From: Leguminivora glycinivorella
Taxonomy: Eukaryota > Arthropoda > Insecta > Lepidoptera > Tortricidae
Direction of reading: 5' to 3'
DNA length: 64,000 nt
Assembly: GCF_023078275.1 (NCBI RefSeq)
Contig: NC_062998.1
Span: 12,738,416 to 12,802,415 of the forward strand
Part shown: piece after piece, positions 13,001 through 25,000 of the stretch
How the letters are laid out: each line of letters opens with the position of its first letter
How positions within the stretch are numbered: position 1 is the first letter of the stretch
Notes under the pieces: model-generated
Databases searched by the model: none
Told to the model about the DNA's origin: nothing
What the model saw: only the letters and a program-made list of their open reading frames with translations
Translations under genes and position numbers: made by a program

Positions 13001-16000
13001 GCGTGATAAGAGATAAGTTTGGAGTGGATGTAGACGTGGTGACAAAGATTGGGATGGGTATATTTTATAGTTTTTGTAAAAAAAAAAACGAAAAATCATT
13101 TTCCTTTGATAACTTTTTTTCTAGTTAACCAATTTTAGTATAATTTACATATGTTGTTTGTTCATTGAGGCAAGATAATTATATGATATAATAATATTCT
13201 CATTTTGTCATAGCAAAAAATAAAGTAAAAAAACCGGCCAAGAGCGTGTCGGACCACGCTCAGTGTAGGGTTCCGTAGTTTCCCGTATTTATTTCAAAAA
13301 CTGTTCAACCTATCAAGTTGAAAATAATTTTCCTAGAAAGTATGTATGTATGTAATGTATGAAAACACTTTATTGTACATAAGACAAGTTAGGACATAGA
13401 AATACAGTATAGTTATGGTGTACAAAGGCGAACTTATCCCTATAAGGGATCTCTTCCAGTCAACCTTTGAGCGAATTGAGAGGAAAAAAGTAATAAAAAC
13501 ATGATAGACAAACGAACACTGTACAGAAAGAAAAAATAGTTCAATTCAATTATTACCCCAGTAATAATTAGAACATGCAGCCTATTATACCAATATATAC
13601 AAATACATAAATATACATATATATACCTTATATTTAAACAAATATATACATAAATACAAATATATACAATATCATAATTAAATAAAATAACTAAAAGTGT
13701 TTATAGAGATCTACTTTTGTGTTTTTTTCATATTTTTTAAACGTATGGTTCAAAAGTTAGAGGGGACACACGTTTTTTTTTACTTTAGGAGCGATTATTT
13801 CTGAAAATATGAGCATTATCAAAAAATGGTTCTAGTAAACCCCTATTCATTTTTAAATACCTATCCAACAACATATATATCACACGTTAGGGTTGAAATG
13901 AAAAAAAAAATCACTCCCCCACTTTACGTGTATGAGGGGTACCCTAATAAAACATTTTTTTTCCACTTTTTATTTTTTAGATCAGTCAATGAATGCTCAA
14001 AAGGGGGGTCTAGGTGGAATGGCCGAAAGCAGAAAGTTTCACTACGGGATGTTGTTAGGGATAGTCAGGAGACATACATACTAAAAGTCCTCGGACTTTG
14101 GACGTGAGCTCGAAGAGAAGGGGGATGAAAAAGGTCCCATTTTTTGGTTTTTTGCTCATATTTCAAAAACTATGCGTCATACGAAATTTTGGTTTACTAC
14201 ACTTTGAAAGCTTATAAAATTCTCTATAACTTTGATCTAGAAACTTTTTTTCTATTCTTAACCATTATCTAGGTATGAGCTCCTAAAAACTGTTAATTTT
14301 TTAAAAATCCTCCCCCCCCCCCGTTTTTACTTCATAAATTGCTCCATATCTTGAAAAATATTTATCTAGGACAAAAGTTTTCTTAAAAAATCTTGTAGAT
14401 CATTCAAATACCTTTCATAATATGTGTACATATGCTTCTGTGACATGTACCGTTGAATAATTATACGACTTTAAAACGAAATGAAACAACAAATGTATGT
14501 GATAAACGTGTAAAATATGTATTTCATGAACATGATTGTATTACGATTTTACGATGCTGTATAAATGCATTCACACAACAGGTAACAATACAATTAGCTG
14601 TACATAAAGGCCTTCTCACACCCGCATCTACCACTACTACCATCTGTGGACTGTGGTGCACCGGCAAAATATTAACTTCAGTATTTCTTCCGCAGCAGCT
14701 GGTACTTTGGTTTGCACAGGAATCAGTAAGTTGCGTTCGTTCCGTGCCATCGCTCATGGGAGCCTGGGGTCCACTTTGACAACTAATCCCAAGATTTGGC
14801 GTAGGCACTAGTTTTATGAAAGCGACTGCCATCTGACTTTCCAACCCGAAGGTTAACTAGGACTTATTGGAATTAGTCCGGTTTCCTCACGATGTTTTCC
14901 TTCACCGAAAAGCGACTGGCAAATATCAAATGACATTTCGCACATAAGTTCAGAAAAAATATAATATTATACATAATAATTGGCTGTTTGTTACTAGGGT
15001 TATATTGTTTATTCTGAATTGTAAGCTGTTGGTTCTCCAAATACTAAATAATAAATAAATAATAAAAAGTCATTGGTATATTAGCGAGGGAGGTAAAAAA
15101 GTGTGGAATACTGATACAACTAACTAACTTAGTTTCGGAGGTAAAAATTGCTAATAACAGCTTAAGTTACAATTATGTCCTAACTCTTAAATGTTTTCTA
15201 CTACTATTCTATTTTAAATCAAATTTTAACGTAAAAAAAGGTTTTTATACGTACTTGACGAATACTGGACCAAGTGCGCTAAAATACTCGTATACTGGAT
15301 CAAGTACTCTTATATCATAAACTGTTATAAATTTGAAATTCTCATGAATGCAGGAATAACCTCATTTATTTAGTTAAAACAAATCCGAATTTTTATGTTA
15401 TTAGGTAAACAAATATGTTAGTTATGTTACTTTGTGCTTTTGAACGGCTCTCCTGTAAAATCATGACTTTGCACTTGCCTCAGTATCCTTAGGAGGTATC
15501 GATATAACTTGCACGTGTTTTATTTACTTGCTGCCTCTTTGGGCGGGACGGTACTAATCGGTCTTCTTTGTTTGTTTGAAATGTTGTTGGTCTCACACCT
15601 TACTACTGTCAACACTGCAATTCTCTATTATAACCTTGAGTGTGTTACTGTGTTTGTTGTCCCAAATAAATTAAACAAATTGAAACTGTTTCTTCCATGT
15701 CGTCTGGATCAGATGTGACAACTGTACGTATCTTAGACAATATCATCAGTCAAGCCTTCGGTAATTGTGTCATATACTTGGAAATTTCGACCCTTGCTTT
15801 CGTGATCCGATGGCCGAGTGGTTTTACAGGCATCCGTCCGGTTAACGGAGTACGCTGGTTCGATTCCAGCTCGGAACACTTGGAGGCCTTGGTCACTTTT
15901 TCTTTGTATATGACATTTATTTAGGGCCAGTTGCATCAACCACATTTGACAGACACATCATCGTCAAGCAGCAGACGTCTATGGAACTTCCCATACAATA

Positions 16001-19000
16001 AAATTTAACGAACGCTTTAACGGCGACAGACGGTTTGATGCAACCGGCCCTTAATGTTTATAGTATAATAGTAGTGTTACTACTTAAAAAATACAAATTA
16101 AAATATTTTCAAATGAGAATAATTTAATTTGTTCTAAGATTTGCACGGCAGCGCCATCTCTCTTCGCTAGCTCGTAATCACATGTGTTGATTCAGTTAGG
16201 AGGTCGAACTAGTTTCGGTTCTACCTCAGAGATGGCGGGGGGCGCCAAGCCTTCGGTAATTGTATCATATACTTGGAAATTTCGACCCTTGCTTTCGTGA
16301 TCCGATGGCCGAGTGGTTTTACAGGCATCCGTCCGGTTAACGGAGTACGCTGGTTCGATTCCAGCTCGGAACACTTGGAGGCCTTGGTCACTTTTTCTTT
16401 GTATATGACATTTATTTAATGTTTAATATCATCAGTGTCTTCCTCTATCCTGGGGGTGTCGTTGACTTTCGATCCGGAGGTCGCGGGTTCGAACCCGGCT
16501 CGTACCAATGACTTGTTTCTGAACTTATGTTATGTGCAAAATGTCATTTGATATTTGCCAGTCGCTTTTCGGTGAAGGAAAACATCGTGAGAAAACCGGA
16601 CTAATTCCAATAAGTCCTAGTTAACCTTCGGGTTGGAAAGTCAGATGGCAGTCGCTTTCATAAAACTAGTGCCTACGCCAAATCTTGGGATTAGTTGTCA
16701 AAGTGGACCCCAGGCTCCCATGAGCGATGGTACGGAACGAAAGCAACTTACTGATTCCTGTGCAAACCAAAGTACCAGCTGCTGTGGAAGAAATACTGAA
16801 GTTAATATTTTGCCGGTGCACCACAGTCCACAGATGGTAGTAGTGGTAGATGCGGGTGTGAGAAGGCCTTTATGTACAGCTAATTGTATTGTTACCTGTT
16901 GTGAGAATGCATTTATACAGCATCGTAAAATCGTAATACAATCATGTTCATGAAATACATATTTTACACGTTTATCACATACATTTGTTGTTTCATTTCG
17001 TTTTAAAGTCGTATAATTATTCAACGGTACATGACACAGAAGCATATGAACACATATTATGAAAGGTATTTGAATGATCTACAAGATTTTTTAAGAAAAC
17101 TTTTGTCTAAGATAAATATTTTTCAAGATATGGAGCAATGTACAAAACAAAAAGTGGGGGGGGACGATTTTTTTTAAAATTAACAGTTTTTAGGAGCTCA
17201 TACCTAGGTAATGGTTAAGAATAGAAAAAAAGTTTCTAGATCAAAGTTATAGAGAATTTTATAAGCTTTCAAAGTGTAGTAAACCAAAATTTCGTATGAC
17301 GCATAGTTTTTGAAATATGAGCAAAAAACCAAAAAATGGGACCTTTTTCATCCCCCCCTCTTCGAGCTCACGTCCAAAGTCCGAGGACTTTTAGTATGTA
17401 TGTCTCCTGACTATCCCTAACAACATCCCGTAGTGAAACTTTCTGCTTTCGGCCATTCCATCTAGAATCGTTCGTTGACCAAGCTATTTTGCACTTTGTC
17501 GGCGTGATTGATATACATGTTACTACCAAATTTCAGCTTTCTAGTGCTAATGGATACTGAGATTATCCGCGGACGGACGGACGGACGGACAGACAGACAT
17601 GGCGAAACTATAAGGGTTCCTAGTTGACTACGGAACCCTAAAAAACTGACTAAACTTTTTTATTTAAATTACTTACAGGTTAGAGACCGCTCTAGTTTTT
17701 TCGCCAATAGTACACCCACTAATAACCTACAAACAACATATATTTTTTTCAAAATTTTATCTGAGGGAGAACATTAGAGATATCTTTACAAAAATTACTT
17801 TACATACATTTCCTAGACTCGCCTTAATATACCATAATACGAAATGTGTGAAACGTGCAGCGTTTTATATTTTTTACTTTTAAACTTTTTTTTTATTTAA
17901 CGTAACGAAATGTAAGTAGCCAGTATTATGTAGGTATGCAATCTGCACGTTTCTCTAAAGAGGTTTCACACATTTCGTATTATGTTATATTAAGGCGAGT
18001 CTAGGAAATGTACGACTGTACGTAAAGTAATTTATGTAAAGATATCTCAATGTTCTCCCTCAGATAAAATTTTGAAAAAAATATATGTTGTAGGTTATTA
18101 GTGGGTGTACTATTGGCGAAAAAACTAGAGCGGTCTCTAACCTGTAATTTAAAAAAAAGTTTAGTCATTTTATTTTTTATTTTTTGCTATGACACAATGA
18201 GAATATTATTATGTCATATAATTATCTTGACTGCAGCATATGTAAGTTATACTAAAATCGGTTAACTAGAAAAAAGTTATCAAAGGAAAATGAGTTTTCG
18301 TTTTTTTTTTACAAAAACTAAAGTTTCGGGTGCTCAAATTTTGCACATTAATTACTGGTGTACTCGTAGAGCCACACCAACCATAAAAATTAAAAGCCCA
18401 AATTCGTCGGGGGCAGAATCACTTAGCTTATCCTGGCACGCCCTTTGTACGTAGCTTAAACATATTAAAATTCGCTATTCTAGTTTTCGAACAGGGCATC
18501 GATTTTTTAATTTCGAGCGCTCGAATTCGCCGTTCGAAAGTCTGTGGAAAACGACGTAATGCTATATTTGAAAAAGGACGGCTAGTAATTTTGAAACTAG
18601 TGGTATTAACCACTCGTTTTCGATTCTGTTAGTAGAATTTAAATCGCTAGTAGTGGAGATATTATTGAACGAATTTCACGAAATCGAATGGCCGAGATTT
18701 AAAAATCGGCCCCCAGGTTTCATATCATGTACGTGAAACACAAAATAAATTACTCAATATTTTGGCTTGTGTTATGAATATATATTGTTATATCGTCCTT
18801 TGTTGAGGTTAACCGCGAAATATTGGAATATCAACCGGACATTTATAAAAGAGTTTATTATTAATAAATGGGTATTCAGTGAATAATCTATTTTTGTGTT
18901 GGAATGGTTTTTCATTTAAACATTTTCAACGAAACTGCTACGGTTATTTAAAAAAAAATACATTAATAAAATTGTGGTAATCACTGAATAAATATTGTAA

Positions 19001-22000
19001 GTTAAACGTTCACAAATGAATTTAAATAATTGTACTTATTGTAAACCTATCCACTCCGCGCGATTAATGTGCACATACATATAGTTAAGTTATTTTTAAG
19101 TATTTTTTACCAAACCCCCTGTAATTTTATTATACTTTTAGATTTAGTAATTTTATGTTTGTAAATTTGCACTTGTTAACAATAAAAAAGTTACACAAAT
19201 AAAATATTTAAGGGAATATTTCAGATCCAGGGGGCCGATTTTTGAGTCTTACGGCGTTCGAATTCAGAAAATTGTCACTGAAAATAATAGGCAATTCACC
19301 ATTTTCAACCGGTATTTTAGTGACAGTGAGACTCAAAAATCGGCCCCCAGTTTGATGTTGGGAATATGTGCTGAAATCAATATAATGTCTCAGGTGGTTC
19401 TCCTAAAACATTGTCAGCAGTTTATGGGTGTTTACGATGAGTAAATATCAACAACCTCACACCAACACTAGTAGGTGATACACTAATATCATTTGAATTG
19501 TTATTCGATGCCAGTCGTACGTTTTGTATTGTCCAAGTGTCGACCAGACTAAGCGCGCTTGGCGTCAATCAAAGGGATTTTGATGCCAATGAGGCAATGA
19601 TTCGTCAGCATTCTCAGGCTCGTGTAACATGTCGTTACCTACCTACATATTTGTACAAAGGTAGGTTTGTACATAAATATTCTATTGCCAGTGGACGCAG
19701 GTAAATCGTGCTAAATATTCTCTGACAATTTCGCTCAGTTCACAAAACTCCGTCATCGGCACTAGAAAGGCTGACAAGCATGTTTTATTCACGTTTTTAG
19801 ACACAGTATCCCAGCAGCCTCTAACACAATGGCGGGGCAAATTGCATGACTCCTCGGAGCGGCGCCGCCGTTCTATCACAAAGAAATAAATAAAAGGGAT
19901 CGGCCAATGCGTGCATTGTTCACTTGTGACAACACACTACCCCCTTGACGTAAATATGCGGTACCTAGGTGGTACTTTAATAGCTTTATAGTAAGTGTAG
20001 GTACATTTATAAAACTCTTATAAAAGTCATGTAGGTACTTTTATATATAAGATTATTTTGCAGAATCCATGTTAAGAAAAAATATTTATGTATATACGAA
20101 GTGCACTGCATCGGGGCTAGCATAATTTAATTTTAAGAGAAATCGATATTACTTATTCGGAGCAAAATTTAAATTGGTATTTACCTTTGTTTCAGAGACC
20201 GAAAGTTAAAATTTAAAGTATGGCACCTCTAGCCTTGTACCGTGTCAACAATTACAAGTTGTTATTTTTTAAATATTTATGTAACTTGTAAGTTTTACGT
20301 ACATTAAGGATAAAGGCCTAAATCGTACTGGCAACTACGTTATCTGGATTGTTTTTTACACTATTATAAGACCCATCTAGGAGGTACACCCTCAGCGCAT
20401 GGTACCAGAAAATGACTGATTGTTTAGGTAGATTCCAGACATAGCCAACTGCTTTATATTGATCTCACTAATTTTGTTCTAAACCGTTTATGAAACAGTC
20501 TGAATGTATCTGTATATTATTAGTAACCATTAAGTGACCAAAATCTTCATCACAATCTAGCATTGACATCCTAATTGTTCTATGATGGCTAAAAACGAGG
20601 TATATGAAGCTCCGGTGTAAGGTTATACTATATGAAGCTTTTAATTAAATTGATGAGATTTCTTAGCTGTAAAAAGCATCATCCTACCACGCCATCATCC
20701 TATCTTAATCTCAACCAGTGTTGTTAGAAATTAATTTATGACCAAGTGGGTTGAACCTTGATATACTGTATGGGCAAGAGGACCAACATAGATGTTATAA
20801 CTCAAAACCTTTCTTTTCTTGAAGCAATTTCACTAGATATGTTGAAATAGGACAATAATGTCAATAATAGTCTAAAACTGTAATCAAAACGCTAAAACAT
20901 AAGAGGAATTAAACCATAGTATACGTAATATTATATCATTTGAAAAGACAACATACTCGGCTACTGATGCCGTACGGCATCGGCAAATTTTGCCGTGCTA
21001 TACACGGAAAGTGAAATTAAAATTTAATAGTTTTTGAGTACCATCGGATCAATAATATATACCAAAATAGAATAAAATGCATTTAAATTATACTTTACTA
21101 GAAATAAAACCATTTTTGACCATTTTCCTCAGACCGAACATGAAGAATTTGCCCATTTTTAGATACTAAGTATATTTTTGGGTACTCGAAATTAGTAGAT
21201 ATAATCCAAATTGCTACAACATATGTTGTTATAGTGATAACTGGTACCCTTAGGTATCTAATTCATCAAAAATCTATTTAGTTTTTCAATAATTGTAACC
21301 TTAGACAGCGAAATACTAAGCACAGGAAAAGCGATGCCGCATGGCACCGCTAGCCGTTAATGGGAATAGGTACCTACTTTTTTGCAATCTGGCAGCATAA
21401 ATACGATTTGTTTGGTAAGGTATAACATTACAAATAAAAATATAAATGTTTACAAAGAATTATTTATTTTGGCTTACCGATCCTTACATCGGCTTCGCGC
21501 CGAGTCCCGCCAATAACACGTTGGCGATCCGCCGCACCCTCGTCGCGAGGCGGGCTTAGAGGTTTGTTTAGGATCAATGTTGTTGGCACAGATATGCAGA
21601 GATATTTACGAGAGGATTATTCCATACGAATCGAGGATTTTCATCAACAACGTCAGCGAGGGTATAATTTACAGGCCTTGGTAATGGGTAGTCAACACTT
21701 CTATGCTAACAAGTTGGCAACTCAAGAGGCTCACTACTTAGGCGTATTTAATTAGCTAAGGGCCACTTGCACCAACGAAAATGGGCACCACCATTTTATA
21801 AGGAATTTGACAGTTGACAGCCCACTAACCCTGAATTAAGTGGTTGGTGCAAGTGGCCTAAGTATATCATATTCGAAAACCAAAATGTTTACGACAATGT
21901 GTCATTATACACATATTTATTTATACCTAATCTACCTAATCTATGAATTGACATAAATGTAGTTAAAATATAAGTATATTATTATAATACTAACTTTGAA

Positions 22001-25000
22001 ACTGTAATGTAATGCATGATCTCAATTAGACCTAACTCAATTAGAATCTAAATAATAATAGATTAAGAGTTTTGTTTGTACAAATTAAAAAATGACTGAA
22101 ATAAACAGTTTAAATTTTTTTTTAAATTTTTTTTTTATTTAAACTTTATTGCACAAATTATCAATAAAAGCGATACAGCAGCAAAGTATCCGTTTCCAAG
22201 ATATGAGTATTTAGCTGGCACAATACACCGTTGGTTTAAGGTGGTTTAAGTAGGAACACAACATAAGTATATACTAATTTTAATTATACATAGGAACATT
22301 GTCTGTTTGAAGCAGACATTTTATTTTAAACTATTTAATTTCAGATATTGAATATCTTAAAAAATACAAGGGTTACAGCAGAAAATTACTCGGCATTAAA
22401 TTATAGAAACTTTCTTACCCAACATTAATTAATTTAGATTTTTTCTTATTCCAAATATACCTTTTGCTTTGAAGTTAAAGCCAAAATTCTTTGAATTTGT
22501 GAACCAACCATTTGATAAGCTATTAGTCGCTGTCAAACCTAATGGCCCCACTACTACCTACTTTATCATAGTGACAGTCAAGTGCGTGCAAGACAGCCGG
22601 ACTAATGATCGACCTTGCGAGTGGATTAATCCGGTATGCACTTTGATTAAAACCCCCTCTACTCGAGATATAGGTACGCCCGAGCATTGGCATATTCAAT
22701 ATCTAATTACTTAGTTTCTGCAAGTTTCGGCAAACATAATTTTGACCAACTCTACTGTGTATTTTTTGTTTGTTCAAGAGCTGGAAGTCATCGGTACGAG
22801 ATCTGGCATGCAAGTTTCATTACCTGATCGTTTTGCTAAATTGAATGCAACCTCCATAGTCCACAAGGTATCTAATGGCCCTTCACACACTGCTCCGCAT
22901 CTCGCAGCGAGGTCCGTTGATGAGTTTTTTAACTTTGTATGTAGAATTTTGATTTTGTATCTAGAAAAAACGCCCGGTACGGCACACTGGCGCCGGCGCG
23001 ACGCACGAGCCAGCGAGACGCACGACGACTCGCACGTTTGGACGGAGTCGCGTTGCGTGCCGCAGGGTATGGCACACCGAGCTCCGCAGGTCCGGACGGG
23101 ATTTTAGAGCGATAGTGCAGAAGGCACAATAGATATCGACGTCTATAAATTTATTTTTGGATTTTTTGTACGCGCCAGTAATAATCGTGAATGGTTAGTA
23201 GGTACTTATGGATTAGTATATTTCTTAACTTTGTATTAAGTACTTACTTATGTTTTTTGTCGATTTTTGGACTGCAATTTATATATATAAAATTAGGAGA
23301 CACCAGGTCTTAATTAAAAATTATTAAATAAAAAAAAAATGAAAATTTATTTTTAAATGACTGTTACTTTCTCGAATAAATGAATAAATAAAGGCATAAA
23401 GGGATAGGCAATGTATGCAAACTCTAGAGGTCGCTGTACGTATACGGCCTTAAATAAGCTGGTAGACAGTGGAACATCAGACTGGATGAACAGCTGAAGT
23501 GCATGGGATTGCAAGCGTCATTAAATGAGCCATGCCTTTATTATAAAAATAATATATAGACTCGCAAACTTGACTCTTTGTATTAATTTATGTGGATGAC
23601 ATACTCGTCGCATCGCAAAGAGGTGAATGCATCGAAAATTTCAAAAAGGAACTGGCCGAAAAGTTTGAATTGAAAGATTATGGCATTGCGATGTATATGT
23701 TAGGCATAGAGCTTGACAGATGTGACAATGGAATAAAATTGTCACAACGAAAATATATTGACGATTTATTAATTAAATTTAATGTAAACCGATATCTACG
23801 CCTATGGAATTTAAGCAAAAGATAGAAAAACCGGTGAATAAGTGCAGTGCGCGTGAACAATACCCATATCGCGAAATTATAGGTTCGTTGATGTACCTTT
23901 CTACGGGAACGAGACCTGATATTACGAATACGGTGGCTGTATTGAGTCAATTCCTGGATTGCCCTAACGAGGAATGTTGGAATGCAGCAAAGCGTGTCTT
24001 GAGATACCTGAAGCATATGGACTTATTTACAAAAAGACAGGTAAACCATTGCATGGTTATTCGGATGCTGATTAGGGAGGTTGTTTGATAGATAGGCGTT
24101 CTTATTCTGGTTATGTTTTCATGTTAGGAGCTGGTTGTTTAAGCTGGAGATCAGAAAAACAGAGATGTGTGAGCACTTCATCTTGTCAATCGGAGTATAT
24201 AAGCTTGGCATCGGCAATGAAGGAATCTATATACCTGAACAGTTTGCTTACTGAAATTGGGTTACGTAAGTTTGCACCATTATCTTTACATGTAGATAAT
24301 CAGGGGGCGATTTGTCTCGCGAACGATCCTATGTTTCATTCTCGGTCCAAGCACATTGATATAAAGTATCACTTTGTGCGAAGTGTATTAAAAGACAATA
24401 AGAGTATTGAGTTAAAGTACTTACCGACCGACTCAATGCTCGCCGACATATTAACGAAGGCTTTGCCTAGAGAAAAGCATTATACGTGCATGCGCGGTTT
24501 GGGCATTGCTTGTTAATTGTTTACATTTTTAACCGCCGCCTCAAATCTCTCAAAAGAAGATGGTTCTCTATTCGTCTGTTTTTTTTAATGTTTGTTCCTC
24601 GATATCTCCGTCGTTACTGGACCGATTTTGAATTATTTTTTTTTTATTGAATGTATATAGTATAGTACGTGCAGTGTTACGTGCGCCCGAACTAGGAAAA
24701 TAATCCTGTATCTCGGGCAAAGAGATAATGTCCTAGTTTAATACACAATTTAATGTAAACAAATTAAAATCATGAGAACATGTACATAAATAGGTATTAA
24801 AAATAAAATTAATTACACTTGGAAAACATGTGTTGCTGCGTCAGCGTTTATAACATCTAAAAAAATAGATCGATCGTGTATATTTTATATTTTTACATTG
24901 TTATTCAAATTCATAAATTGCAAGAACTGCATACAGATATGCATACAGATTGGTCCCATTTTTCTCAGAACCCAGTTCTGATGATGGGATCCTGGAGAAA

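Larger units (their letters stand above)
13067..18321. repeat. Giant composite foldback (inverted repeat) in GABA-B-R1 intron 2
   Basis: Two sets of arms pair across this span. Outer arms are 13067-13219 against 18167-18321 (shared words CATTTTCCTTTGATAAC, TAATAATATTCTCATT). Inner arms of about 940 bp are 14014-14953 against 16519-17462; aligned by eye they are close to 98-99% identical, with only scattered substitutions (for example ATTCACACAACA versus ATTCTCACAACA). The loop of about 1.57 kb (14954-16518) holds SINEs and a MITE. The right side is interrupted by a separate foldback (17677-18152). Short ends with AGGGTTCCGTAGT occur at 13266 and, inverted, near 17622. The element family ends GGCCAAGAGCGTGTCGG and (GGAC)n ... 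CGGAACCCTAAAAA, common in moth genomes. The ORFs in the arms (14453-14779 and its mirror) show no protein signature and I treat them as non-coding. Confidence 0.85.
18322..23434. other. GABA-B-R1 intron 2, middle part, mostly unidentified
   Basis: Holds two element ends with AAATCGGCCCCC (18703-18717; 19229-19350) and the MITE at 21761-21859. A probable element lies between 20960 and 21350, with imperfect inverted words ATGCCGTACGGCATCGGC and GCGATGCCGCATGGCACCG. A GC-rich patch lies at 22980-23100 next to the copia relic. The ORFs at 22469-22714 and 22742-23107 have no recognisable domain and I do not call them genes. Confidence 0.55.

Noticed and set aside
14453..14779. 108-residue ORF repeated as a mirror at 17045-16698
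   Set aside because: It lies in the arms of the large foldback, has no domain, and both strands are open to similar extents (106 residues opposite). It is repeat DNA.
15800..15880. Candidate tRNA gene
   Set aside because: A and B boxes are present, but the acceptor stem does not close and the sequence repeats with a SINE body at 16300. The same reasoning rejects tRNA calls at 16470, 39250 and 51548.
22742..23107. 121-residue plus-strand ORF next to the copia relic
   Set aside because: The GC-rich second half is open in several frames and no copia gag, integrase or other domain is visible.
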